Below, piece after piece: positions 6,473 to 13,044 of a stretch of 19,401 nt of DNA (the first letter of the stretch is position 1; each line of letters begins with the position of its first letter). Origin of the DNA: Candidatus Staskawiczbacteria bacterium RIFCSPHIGHO2_02_FULL_34_10 (lineage in GTDB: Bacteria > Patescibacteriota > Minisyncoccia > Minisyncoccales > Staskawiczbacteraceae); the NCBI GenBank assembly GCA_001821915.1, contig MHOR01000033.1:6120-25520 (forward strand), written 5' to 3'. The position numbers were made by a program, and so were the translations under genes. The notes under the pieces were generated by a model. That model worked only from the letters and a program-made list of their open reading frames with translations. It did not search any database and had not been told where the DNA came from.

Positions 6473-7745
6473 ACACTTTTTTATTTTTTATGATATTTGA
6501 AATACTCATAAATAAAGATTCAGAATCTAGTATTTGCTTATTTGCGCTATCCCAATCAAATTTTCCGCGTAGGGCTTTTCTGGTATCTTTTTCTTCTGCT
6601 GGAATTTCAATATTCTCCATGCCAATTTCGTCGCCATAATAAACAACTTTTGCTCCCAGCACGCTAAATAATAATTTAAAAGATTCAATGATTTTTTCTT
6701 TATTTTGCTTAAACATAGTTGTAATCCGCATGGAAATTCCTTTTGTACCAAAAAGATGTTTTCTCTCAGGGTCAAAGTACTGCAAGAGTTTTTCGCGTTC
6801 CTTTTCAGAAACCGTTTTTAAGGACATTTCATCGTGGTGGCGTAAAAAATTCAACCAACTGCAATTTTTTGGAATGTCTTTTAGTGTTTTAATAAACTGG
6901 TCCAGGTTTTTTGGTTTGTTATTTATAAGCGCCAAAAATACTTGACCGGCTACTGGAAAATTATAAATAAGGTGGCATTCATCGCCATTACCAAAATACT
7001 CTTTTGTTTTTTCAATTGATTCATTTACTTCGGCTACTAATACTACATCATCGCGTTTTTTTTCAATGTGAGCGCGTATTTTTTTGACAAGGACATGGGT
7101 TTCGGGTAAATCCTCCGACCCAGTTCCCTCTTTTTTTACAATGTGTGAAGCGGCATCTAATCGGAATCCATCAACGCCAATATCCATCCAAAAATCCATA
7201 ATCTTGGTCATTTCATCAAAGACTTCTTGGTTATCCCAATTCAAATCAGCTTGCTTTGGATAAAACGTTGAAAAGAAATAGTCATCAGTTGCTTTGTTGT
7301 AAATCCAGTTGCTAGGCTTTAGATTGCTAAATACGTTTCGCGCTTTTTTAAGCTCTGTTCCGGTTTTACTCCAAAAATAATAATCTCGCTTGTTATTAGT
7401 TGTTGAACTGCTGACCTCAACAAACCATAGGTGTTGAGTTGAAGTATGATTTAAGACAAAGTCCACAATTACTTTTATGCCAAGGTCGTGGGCACTTTTG
7501 GCAAATATTTTAAAATCTTCAAGGGTTCCTAATTCTTGCCGGATACCGGTGTAGTCGGAAATATCATACCTATCATCAATCATAGGTGAAGGGTAATGAG
7601 GAAGCACGTGAATGCAGTTGATGCCAAGAAGCTTGAGGTAATCAAGTTTTTGAGTCAGTCCATTAAAATTATCAGCAAATTTATCTACATAAACTTCGTA
7701 AATAATTGCGCTTTTCCACCAAGGTTTAGTTGAAGATGGTGTCAT
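6471..7745 (-). CDS. GH13 alpha-amylase-family enzyme, trehalose-synthase-like (TreS)
   Basis: 424 residues from the ATG at 7745; a TTG 17 codons upstream (7796) lies in the upstream terminator and is a poorer start. GH13 motifs: DFVLNH (Asp95 to His100), GFRLDAA with nucleophile Asp197, VAEV with acid/base Glu239, and FLRHHDE with His304-Asp305. Several stretches match trehalose synthase (maltose glucosyltransferase) closely: LPETH, EYFGNGDECH, FLR.HDE followed by S.KERE, and VVYYGDEIGM. TreS interconverts maltose and trehalose by intramolecular transglucosylation. Usual TreS is about 550 residues or more. This one ends soon after YYGDEIGM, so the catalytic barrel is present but the C-terminal beta domain is missing. 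The Asn of FLRNHDE is His here. Substrate specificity is inferred from similarity only. Confidence 0.85.
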   Translation of the reverse strand: MTPSSTKPWWKSAIIYEVYVDKFADNFNGLTQKLDYLKLLGINCIHVLPHYPSPMIDDRYDISDYTGIRQELGTLEDFKIFAKSAHDLGIKVIVDFVLNHTSTQHLWFVEVSSSTTNNKRDYYFWSKTGTELKKARNVFSNLKPSNWIYNKATDDYFFSTFYPKQADLNWDNQEVFDEMTKIMDFWMDIGVDGFRLDAASHIVKKEGTGSEDLPETHVLVKKIRAHIEKKRDDVVLVAEVNESIEKTKEYFGNGDECHLIYNFPVAGQVFLALINNKPKNLDQFIKTLKDIPKNCSWLNFLRHHDEMSLKTVSEKEREKLLQYFDPERKHLFGTKGISMRITTMFKQNKEKIIESFKLLFSVLGAKVVYYGDEIGMENIEIPAEEKDTRKALRGKFDWDSANKQILDSESLFMSISNIIKNKKV

Positions 7746-7798
7746 TTTATTATATTTCTTTAAACCAAGCTTATCATTGTAAGAAGTGAAAATCAAAT

Positions 7799-7828
7799 AA
7801 AAAAACCGCTGGATTATTCCGCACGGTT
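7799..7828 (-). terminator. Terminator of the ImmA-like gene
   Basis: Read on the minus strand, AACCG (overlapping the last codons and stop) pairs with CGGTT and is followed by a run of seven T. The stem is short. It lies between the zincin gene and the GH13 gene and partly overlaps the former's end. Confidence 0.55.
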
Positions 7829-8344
7829 ATAAATGTCATGTTTTACTGAAAGAAGATCAGTATTCTTATTTTTCGAGAAGAATTGCCTAAATTTTGATAG
7901 ACTATTCATGTGCGTCCATCTAGCTGCAAATTCATCACAGAATCGCTCTACTGATTGACATAGCGCATCCCCTTCTTTTGCTAGTTCTTCAAAAGGAGAA
8001 CAGAATACTTTTTCTGGGCCAATATTTACTGGTGGAGCTTGAGTAAGGTCGCAATGAAAGGTATGGCCAATTTCATGCCCAAAAGTGAAAAGCAATTCTT
8101 CAGCTTTATTGTACCCCATTAAAAAGTGGTCAATTAGATCGCGGTCTACCACCAATAAAATACCAAATTCTTTTACTGTGATATATCCAGCTGCAATATT
8201 ATACCAAAATCTTACCTTTTTAATCCCCCTTTCTTCTAGTTGTTGTTCTATTGATTTTTGATGTGCTAAAGCAAGCCAATCATCTGCTACTTGCACCCAT
8301 GGAAATTCAGGAAAAATGCTTTTGAGAGAAAAAAGCCAAGACAT
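7814..8344 (-). CDS. ImmA/IrrE-type zinc metallopeptidase (M78-like)
   Basis: 176 residues. The zincin motif HEIGH is at 90-94 (FTFGHEIGHTFH), and the downstream ERFCDEFAARW helix supplies the probable third ligand, Glu133. This pair is characteristic of ImmA/IrrE (DUF955) peptidases, which cleave repressors or regulate stress and mobile-element genes. No HTH or repressor partner gene is adjacent. The start is well supported: GGAG sits seven bases before the ATG. The roughly 125-base leader upstream is richer in GC than its surroundings and contains AGCGTCG twice. A weak promoter (TTGATT, GATAAA on the minus strand, near 8446-8472) may drive it. With its own leader and terminator it looks like a self-contained, possibly acquired unit. 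Confidence 0.8.
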   Translation of the reverse strand: MSWLFSLKSIFPEFPWVQVADDWLALAHQKSIEQQLEERGIKKVRFWYNIAAGYITVKEFGILLVVDRDLIDHFLMGYNKAEELLFTFGHEIGHTFHCDLTQAPPVNIGPEKVFCSPFEELAKEGDALCQSVERFCDEFAARWTHMNSLSKFRQFFSKNKNTDLLSVKHDIYNRAE

Positions 8345-8475
8345 AGTTTACTCCATAAAAAAGAGCTTGGTTACTGTTTGAGCGGGATAGTGGACGACGC
8401 TAGGAACCTATTGGCACACTTCTACCGACGCTTCTTTATACCTAATTTATCACTTAAAGAGAAAAAAATCAAATG

Positions 8476-8505
8476 AAAAAAAGTCGTTTGGAAAACCCAA
8501 ACGAC
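8476..8505 (-). terminator. Rho-independent terminator of the GNAT gene
   Basis: On the minus strand GTCGTTTGG pairs with CCAAACGAC (nine bases, loop of five) and is followed by seven T. It lies just downstream of the acetyltransferase stop and insulates the ImmA-like gene. Confidence 0.9.
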
Positions 8506-8511
8506 ATAGTT

Positions 8512-8946
8512 TTAATTATAATAAATCAATTTGATACCAAAATTTGTCTTGGCCCTTTTTATACCATTGGGTGTGTATCCCGATCTTTTAAATCCCATTG
8601 CTTCATAGAACTTTATAGCACCCTTGTTGTCAGTATTAACACAAAGACTTATGTGTCCACCAAGACCAATTTCATGAAATACATGCCAGACTAAAGCATT
8701 GCTAATACCTCTGCGTTTTTCTTTCACATTTTTTTGGACCATATAGTGGGAGACTTTATCTCCCATATTTTCCATGATGATAAATCCAAAGACATCTTCA
8801 TTGATAATTGCCAGGTAGTCATAAAATATATCAGTGAGTTCAAGCATCTTCAATTTCTGTGCACTTCGTTTTGATGGTCGCCCATCAAGATTAAGAGCTT
8901 GTTCAAAATACATCGGTTCATATTGGACAATTTGCAAATCTTGCAT
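8512..8946 (-). CDS. GNAT-family N-acetyltransferase
   Basis: 144 residues. The acetyl-CoA-binding part is clear: KEKRRGISNALVWHVF corresponds to motif A (the R..G.. pyrophosphate loop), and LCVNTDNKGAIKFYEAMGFK is the typical motif B with the GNAT Tyr and 'MGFK' end. The substrate (amine or protein N-terminus) cannot be told. The start is fixed by AAGGAG six bases before the ATG, a strong Shine-Dalgarno in a window where most genes have none. Its 5' end overlaps the last 29 bases of the GIY-YIG reading frame, but that overlapping tail is probably not original. A strong terminator follows. Confidence 0.85.
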   Translation of the reverse strand: MQDLQIVQYEPMYFEQALNLDGRPSKRSAQKLKMLELTDIFYDYLAIINEDVFGFIIMENMGDKVSHYMVQKNVKEKRRGISNALVWHVFHEIGLGGHISLCVNTDNKGAIKFYEAMGFKRSGYTPNGIKRAKTNFGIKLIYYN

Positions 8947-9253
8947 TGATTTCTCCTTGAAAAGAGCTGTGAAAATTTGAGCTCAAATTTTTGAGCGGGT
9001 AAGGGGGAAGCTCATCGTTAAACATCTTTTTTAATTTTCTTCTTCCAGCTCCGTTTTTCCAATACAATTCTCGTTTCTTAGCTTTTTGAGAAGTTTCAAA
9101 TTTTTCAGAGAATAAAAGCTTAAATGGAATTCTCTTTTTAGTTGATTTATTCTGACCAGAGTCATGTTCTATTAATCTTCTTTCCAGATTATTAGTATAT
9201 CCCACATATGTTCGATTATCTTTTAGACTTTGGGTTACATAAATGTAAAACAT
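8918..9253 (-). CDS. GIY-YIG endonuclease-domain protein
   Basis: 111 residues. The GIY-YIG fold occupies about 1-80: FYIYVTQSLKDNRTYVGYTN carries the two beta strands (YIY...YVG variant), then NLERRLIEHDSGQNKSTKKR with the catalytic-type Arg, and a Lys-Arg-Glu plus WKNGAGRRKLK end. It resembles the stand-alone UPF0213-type group. The ATG is only eight bases beyond the 3' end of tRNA-Gly, and there is no Shine-Dalgarno sequence. The last 28 or so residues (PYPLKNLSSNF onward) are encoded by a second copy of the tRNA-Gly 3' end and by flanking DNA, so the true C-terminus has probably been replaced by read-through. See the mobile-element entry. Confidence 0.85.
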   Translation of the reverse strand: MFYIYVTQSLKDNRTYVGYTNNLERRLIEHDSGQNKSTKKRIPFKLLFSEKFETSQKAKKRELYWKNGAGRRKLKKMFNDELPPYPLKNLSSNFHSSFQGEINARFANCPI

Positions 9254-9274
9254 AATGGGGGAGCGGGTAAGGGG
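8993..9274 (-). mobile_element. Possible mini-element: GIY-YIG gene bounded by copies of the tRNA-Gly 3' end
   Basis: GAGCGGGTAAGGGG occurs exactly at 9261-9274, where it is the 3' end of tRNA-Gly (acceptor plus T stem, minus strand), and again at 8993-9006, inside the end of the GIY-YIG frame. The 268-base unit between the repeat starts contains essentially only the GIY-YIG gene. A repeated tRNA 3' end is the classic mark of site-specific insertion next to a tRNA; here the cargo is a single homing-type nuclease. No integrase is present. The element call is inference; the repeat is directly visible. Confidence 0.5.
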
Positions 9275-9332
9275 AGTCGAACCCCTCTCATAAGATTGGA
9301 AATCTTAGGTAATACCGATATACGATACCCGC
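9262..9332 (-). tRNA. tRNA-Gly(TCC)
   Basis: On the minus strand: acceptor GCGGGTA/TACCCGC, anticodon stem TAAGA/TCTTA around TTTCCAA (anticodon TCC), T arm AGGGG-TTCGACT-CCCCT, discriminator T. It reads GGN glycine codons (GGA/GGG). The D stem is short (GTA/TAC). CCA is not encoded. The GIY-YIG gene begins eight bases after it. Confidence 0.95.
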
Positions 9333-9389
9333 CTTTGGTTCGCTGAAGCGAACCTTTGGCGAGGCAAGCCCGCAAGGTTTGCGAAAGCG
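9331..9389. repeat. GC-rich double hairpin abutting the 5' end of tRNA-Gly
   Basis: GGTTCGC and GCGAACC pair around TGAA (9338-9355), flanked by CGCC and GGCG that pair across TTT/TTT. A second hairpin follows, GCAAGCC/GGTTTGC. The outer stem shares bases with the tRNA acceptor. The block is GC-rich in an AT-rich area and lies in the presumed tRNA leader, between promoter and tRNA. Confidence 0.65.
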
Positions 9390-9398
9390 ACAATTGAT

Positions 9399-9427
9399 AT
9401 TATAGTCTCAAAATCTTATAAAATCAA
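9399..9427 (-). promoter_or_regulatory. Promoter for tRNA-Gly and probably the GIY-YIG gene
   Basis: On the minus strand: TTGATT (9422-9427), 17-base spacer, TATAAT (9399-9404). The expected start near 9392 is at the edge of the GC-rich hairpin block. The -35 box overlaps the stop codon of the upstream membrane-protein gene. Confidence 0.75.
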
Positions 9428-10944
9428 TATATATTCTTGAATTCTTTTGATATTAAATAATCCACCGGAGCAAAATTATCGGTTAGTAGTGGGTATTTAG
9501 TAAAGTCAAATCGATCTAAATTTATTTGTTTTTCGGCTAACCCACTAATTACATAATTTTTATTATCTTTTATTTTTTCATCATTAAAATTAATGATATC
9601 ACTCCCGTTATACCCCACAAAAATTAAGTTTTGCAGTTTAGGAGAATCTTTTGAATTTACCGCAAAAAAGTAACTATTGTTAAACACGCTTTTAAATGTT
9701 TTTATTTCTGATAGCGCAAATGATGCTGGTTTTTGGGGCAAACTCCCCACTACATTTGCGATAAACACACCATTATCACTTAATTTTTCTTTTGCCATTT
9801 TGAAGAATTCTTGCGTAGTTAAATGCTCGGGTATTGAAGAAAAGGAAGCATAGGCATCGCTGAATATTAAATCATATTTTTTATTGGTATCATGTAAAAA
9901 TCTTCGGCCATCTTGGGCAAAATTATTTAATTTTGGATTATGTGGAACATTAAAATATTGTTTTCCTAATTCAAAAATTAATGGGTCTATTTCGGCAACA
10001 TCAACATTAACATCAGGCATATTTTTTAAAATATCTTTTGGAACAGAATAAGCTCCCCCGCCTATAGCTAAAACTTGTGTTATATTTTGGTTAAAAATTT
10101 GATATAATACATAATATTTTGTGTATTCATAAGCTAATTCATCAGAGTCAAGAAATTCTGCGGCTGACGAGTTGCGGTCTTGAACTAAAAATCTAGTTGG
10201 TTTTTCATTATATATGCCTTCATAAATAGTAATTTTTTGGTATAAACTATCTTTGCTATAAGTAACATTTTTGAGGTTTAAAGAAAAAGAATTTATAAAA
10301 AACAAAGAAGTAATACATACGACTACTCCTAAAAAAGTTTTTAACCGAAGGTGTGCTTTAAGGTTTCCAAATAGTCCTAAAATAATAAGTAAAAAACCGG
10401 TACCCAAAATAATTTTATCAATTCCAAAGTTAGGTATTAATAAAAATCCAGCAGCTAAACTTCCAAAAATACTGCCTAGTGTTGACCAAAAGAATATTTG
10501 ACCAGATACGCTCCCGATGCCCATTTCCTCTAGTCTCACTTTCTGAAGTTTTATTGCAAAAGGAGATAGCATACCAAGTAAAAAGCTTTGTAAAAAAAAT
10601 AATAGTACTGATGAAATAATAGGACCTTGTATTATGGGAAGCTTATACCCAAGCGTAGATAAAAAAATAAGACCAAATAAATGTAAAAAAATAACGGCAA
10701 AGCCGCTAGCGGTAATAATGTTATAAAATAAACTTTCTTTTGGATATTTATCAGCTATTTTGCCTCCAGTATAGTAACCAAGGCTTAATGCCGCAAGCAC
10801 CACACTTATTACCGAAGACACCGTAAAGATAGTGTTGCCAAAATAAGGAGACAAAATACGAATTGCAGTTATTTCAACAACTAACACGCATGCACCAGTT
10901 ATAAATACGAAAAAAGGTATGGTGAATTTTTTATAAAAATTCAA
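9424..10944 (-). CDS. Membrane-bound spermidine-synthase-like protein
   Basis: 506 residues. The first 220 or so are a bundle of hydrophobic helices with a glycine-rich, transporter-like look (ITGACVLVVEITAIRILSPY, SLGYYTGGKIADKYP, GSIFGSLAAGFLLIPNFG). The C-terminal half is a spermidine-synthase-type Rossmann methyltransferase fold: VLAIGGGAYSVP (glycines 295-297), VAEIDP (Asp320), FAQDGRRFL, and DLIFSDAYASFSSIPEHLTT. This fusion is a known bacterial group of 'fused' spermidine synthase-like membrane proteins; whether it makes polyamines is uncertain. The start is a TTG with no Shine-Dalgarno sequence; no ATG is available before the first helix. An AT-rich hairpin element lies just upstream. 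No partner SpeD is visible. Confidence 0.85.
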   Translation of the reverse strand: MNFYKKFTIPFFVFITGACVLVVEITAIRILSPYFGNTIFTVSSVISVVLAALSLGYYTGGKIADKYPKESLFYNIITASGFAVIFLHLFGLIFLSTLGYKLPIIQGPIISSVLLFFLQSFLLGMLSPFAIKLQKVRLEEMGIGSVSGQIFFWSTLGSIFGSLAAGFLLIPNFGIDKIILGTGFLLIILGLFGNLKAHLRLKTFLGVVVCITSLFFINSFSLNLKNVTYSKDSLYQKITIYEGIYNEKPTRFLVQDRNSSAAEFLDSDELAYEYTKYYVLYQIFNQNITQVLAIGGGAYSVPKDILKNMPDVNVDVAEIDPLIFELGKQYFNVPHNPKLNNFAQDGRRFLHDTNKKYDLIFSDAYASFSSIPEHLTTQEFFKMAKEKLSDNGVFIANVVGSLPQKPASFALSEIKTFKSVFNNSYFFAVNSKDSPKLQNLIFVGYNGSDIINFNDEKIKDNKNYVISGLAEKQINLDRFDFTKYPLLTDNFAPVDYLISKEFKNIY

Positions 10945-10949
10945 AGTTT

Positions 10950-11058
10950 AAAAATCAAAAATCAAAATGACAATTTAAAATTAAAAATTCATCAAAATTT
11001 TATTTCATAAAATTTTGATACCTTAATTTTACACTTTGCACTTTGCATTTTGAATTAG
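10950..11058 (-). repeat. AT-rich palindromic element upstream of the spermidine-synthase-like gene
   Basis: The core is a perfect 12-base inverted repeat, ATCAAAATTTTA (10991-11002) and TAAAATTTTGAT (11008-11019). Read on the minus strand, the core is preceded by TTAAGGTATCA and followed by TGATGAATTTTTAATTTT, then AAATTGTCATTTTG. These flanks match the element before infB (17458-17560) nearly base for base, in the same orientation relative to the downstream gene. The ends CAAAATG/CATTTTG form a further terminal inverted pair. Confidence 0.7.
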
Positions 11059-11068
11059 TTTTTATTAG

Positions 11069-11139
11069 TCGGGGTACTCGGACTCGAACCGAGATCAAAC
11101 GCTCCCAAAGCGTTCGTGCTGCCATTGCACCATACCCCG
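11069..11139 (-). tRNA. tRNA-Pro(TGG)
   Basis: On the minus strand: acceptor CGGGGTA/TACCCCG, anticodon stem AACGC/GCGTT around TTTGGGA (anticodon TGG), T loop GGTTCGAGTCC, discriminator A. The TTTGGG loop is typical of proline tRNA. CCA is not encoded. Confidence 0.95.
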
Positions 11140-11151
11140 ATGTATAATGAT

Positions 11152-11180
11152 ATAATAGCGGGAAAAGTTCGGTTTGTCAA
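11152..11180 (-). promoter_or_regulatory. Promoter of tRNA-Pro
   Basis: On the minus strand: TTGACA (11175-11180), 17-base spacer, TATTAT (11152-11157). The start would be near 11145, a few bases before the mature tRNA end. Confidence 0.85.
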
Positions 11181-11207
11181 AAAACATAGTGCATGACTGG
11201 TAGTTAG

Positions 11208-11259
11208 TTGTAAAAATCGAACATATATAGTATTATTTAATAATAGTATGAGTTCGATT
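11208..11259 (+). promoter_or_regulatory. Promoter with overlapping palindromic operator
   Basis: TTGTAA (11208-11213), 17-base spacer and TATTAT (11231-11236) make a good promoter ending just before the HTH gene. AATCGAAC (11215-11222) and GTTCGATT (11252-11259) form a perfect inverted repeat, and the middle (TATTATTTAATAATA) is itself palindromic and covers the -10 box. This is the expected layout for autorepression by the HTH protein encoded directly downstream (inference). Confidence 0.7.
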
Positions 11260-11260
11260 T

Positions 11261-11929
11261 ATGAAACTCCAACAAAAAATCCAAGCAATTGATTTACGAA
11301 AATCTGGAAGGAGTTACGGTGAAATTCGAAGAGAAATAAAAGTTTCTAAGGCTACTTTAAGTCTATGGTTAAGAGATATTGTGCTCACACCCGAACAGGA
11401 AGATAGAATTTATGTTGAATTAAAGCAAAAAAATGCGTATAGAATGGCGAAAGCTAATCAAAGAAAAAGGATTGAAGGCACTGAAGAAATCATTAAAAAA
11501 GCTAAAAAAGAAGCTGTAAAACTCTTCAAAAACCCTTTATTTTTGCCTGGTTTAATGTTATATTGGGCAGAAGGAGATAAATCAGAATTGCATGAACATG
11601 TCAAATTCACCAACGCTGATCCCAGAATGATAAAATTTATAATGAGATGGTTTAGGGAAATTTGTAAAATTCAGGAAGAAAGGTTTAGGGTATGTATTCA
11701 TATACATTCTCTTCATGTAAAAAAAGATATAGAAAACTACTGGTCTGGAGTTACGGGCATCCCTATTTCACAATTTCACAAAACACAAATAAAGCAGACC
11801 TCCTTAGGGCAGAGAAAAAATAAAATTTACGAAGGGACTTGCGCGATAAGTACTGGAAATAAAAACCTTTTCAGAAAAATTAAGGGTTGGAAAATTGGAT
11901 TTATGGAAAAAATGAATATAACAGAGTAA
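11261..11929 (+). CDS. HTH protein with a possible LAGLIDADG-like domain, next to tRNA genes
   Basis: 222 residues. Residues 1-45 form a resolvase- or sigma-like helix-turn-helix (AIDLRKSGRSYGEIRREIKV followed by SKATLSLWLRDI). After a basic linker the second part starts with FLPGLMLYWAEGDKS, which resembles a degenerate homing-endonuclease LAGLIDADG helix, and continues with VKFTNADPRMIKFIMRWF, then IHIHSLHVK and WSGVTGIPISQF. I recall similar proteins as recurrent near CPR tRNA genes, but the endonuclease assignment is uncertain. The gene has its own promoter with a palindrome. It ends eight bases before tRNA-Arg(TCT), and that tRNA's promoter lies inside its last codons. It may be a self-regulated DNA-binding protein or a homing-type mobile gene. 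Confidence 0.75.
   Translation: MKLQQKIQAIDLRKSGRSYGEIRREIKVSKATLSLWLRDIVLTPEQEDRIYVELKQKNAYRMAKANQRKRIEGTEEIIKKAKKEAVKLFKNPLFLPGLMLYWAEGDKSELHEHVKFTNADPRMIKFIMRWFREICKIQEERFRVCIHIHSLHVKKDIENYWSGVTGIPISQFHKTQIKQTSLGQRKNKIYEGTCAISTGNKNLFRKIKGWKIGFMEKMNITE
11895..11922 (+). promoter_or_regulatory. Probable promoter of the tRNA-Arg(TCT)/tRNA-His pair
   Basis: TTGGAT (11895-11900), 16-base spacer, TATAAC (11917-11922), inside the end of the HTH gene. The start would be near 11929, eight bases before tRNA-Arg. Confidence 0.5.
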
Positions 11930-11936
11930 CAGTGAT

Positions 11937-12008
11937 GCCCTCGTAGTTCAATGGATAGAACGAAAGGTTTCTAACCTTTTAATGTAGGTTCGATTCCTAC
12001 CGAGGGCA
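11937..12008 (+). tRNA. tRNA-Arg(TCT)
   Basis: Acceptor GCCCTCG/CGAGGGC, anticodon stem AAAGG/CCTTT around TTTCTAA (anticodon TCT), T loop GGTTCGATTCC, discriminator A. CCA is not encoded. The first 26 bases are identical to those of tRNA-Arg(CCT) at 15569, so the two are close paralogues. Confidence 0.95.
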
Positions 12009-12030
12009 CAAAAAGAATTATAAATATTAT

Positions 12031-12103
12031 GGCGGCTATAGTGTAATGGTTCGCACTGGAATCTGTGGCATTCCCAGAACGGGTTCGAATCCCGTTAGCC
12101 GCC
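12031..12103 (+). tRNA. tRNA-His(GTG)
   Basis: Acceptor GCGGCTA/TAGCCGC with the histidine-specific extra G at -1 (12031) opposite discriminator C (12103), anticodon stem GGAAT/ATTCC around CTGTGGC (anticodon GTG), T loop GGTTCGAATCC. Together with tRNA-Arg(TCT), 22 bases upstream, it probably forms one transcript. Confidence 0.95.
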
Positions 12104-12159
12104 CACACTTAGCATGGAGCGTAAATCCCGCTAGGCTTCTATTTTACTTTGTAAAAATT

Positions 12160-12954
12160 ATGGAAAATATCATAGAAATAAAAAATCTTACTAAAAAATA
12201 CGGAAATTTTACCGCAGTAGATGACATTTCGCTTAATGTTAAAAAAGGAGAAGTGTTTGCTTTTTTAGGACCCAATGGCGCAGGAAAAACTACTACTATA
12301 AAAATGTTGACTACACTTTTAAAACCAACTTCTGGCGAAGTATTTCTTGGCGGACATAATGTAACTGAAAATCCCCATGAAACTAGAAAGTCTTTTGGTA
12401 TTGTGTTTCAAGATCCAAGTTTAGATAATGAATTGACCGCATATGAAAATATGCAATTCCATGCAATTTTGTATGGTCTAAAAAAAGAAATTTATCAAGA
12501 AAGAATTATTAAACTTTTTTCACTTGTTGAACTTTACGACAGAAAAGATTCATTCGTTAAAAATTTTTCAGGGGGAATGAAGCGACGACTAGAAATTGCC
12601 AGAGGGCTTTTGCATAATCCAAAAGTATTGTTTTTAGATGAGCCGACCATTGGACTTGATCCACAAACAAGAAATCATATTTGGGAATATATTAATAATT
12701 TAAATAAACAAGAGAACGTTACTATTTTTTTTACTACTCACCATATGGAAGAGGTTGAGCGTATTGCAAAAATGGTTGCCATTATTGATCACGGTAAAAT
12801 TATTATTAGAGGAACCATTGAAGAAATTCTCAAAAAAGCTGGGGCAAAAAAACTTGAAGACGCTTTTATATCGTTAACGGGAAGCAAAATCAGGGAAGAA
12901 TTAGCGAATGTGGGGAAAAACCAAATGCGAATTTCTAATAAATTAATGCGTTAG
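12160..12954 (+). CDS. ABC transporter ATP-binding subunit (ABC-2/DrrA-like exporter)
   Basis: 264 residues from the ATG at 12160. The frame is open further upstream, but that runs through tRNA-His and is not coding. Walker A GPNGAGKTT is at 37-45, the Q loop VFQDPS has Gln84, the signature NFSGGMKRR is at 135-143, Walker B VLFLDEP is at 156-162, and the H loop is FTTHHMEE. The sequence is closest to DrrA/CcmA-type ATPases, which power drug, lipid or polysaccharide export with an ABC-2 permease; that permease is the next gene. No Shine-Dalgarno sequence. Substrate unknown. Confidence 0.93.
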   Translation: MENIIEIKNLTKKYGNFTAVDDISLNVKKGEVFAFLGPNGAGKTTTIKMLTTLLKPTSGEVFLGGHNVTENPHETRKSFGIVFQDPSLDNELTAYENMQFHAILYGLKKEIYQERIIKLFSLVELYDRKDSFVKNFSGGMKRRLEIARGLLHNPKVLFLDEPTIGLDPQTRNHIWEYINNLNKQENVTIFFTTHHMEEVERIAKMVAIIDHGKIIIRGTIEEILKKAGAKKLEDAFISLTGSKIREELANVGKNQMRISNKLMR

Positions 12955-12958
12955 TATT

Positions 12959-13039
12959 AGAGAATAGAAAGTAGTAAATAGAAAATAGAATCGTAACGTT
13001 TCGTAATTCTAGATTCTACTTTCTAGATTCTAGATTCTC
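12959..13039. repeat. Fold-back made of TAGAA/TTCTA words inside the ABC operon
   Basis: The left arm (GAGAATAGAAAGTAGTAAAT, then AGAAAATAGAATCG) is mirrored by the right arm (TAATTCTAGATTCTACTTTC, then TAGATTCTAGATTCTC). It fills the whole gap between the ATPase and permease genes, so it would be in their shared mRNA and could alter the ratio of the two subunits. Confidence 0.6.
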
Positions 13040-13044
13040 AAATT

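Noticed and set aside
7746..7796. TTG start for the GH13 enzyme at 7796
   Set aside because: The extra 17 residues begin next to the T run of the upstream terminator and have no family counterpart; the ATG at 7745 precedes the usual WWKSAIIYEVY start.
8291..8694. Short plus-strand frames over the ImmA-like and GNAT genes
   Set aside because: Antisense to recognised proteins, crossing a terminator and a leader, with no family features.
12046..12159. A longer N-terminus for the ABC ATPase
   Set aside because: The open frame upstream of the ATG at 12160 runs through tRNA-His and adds residues foreign to the family; the ATPase fold begins right at 12160.
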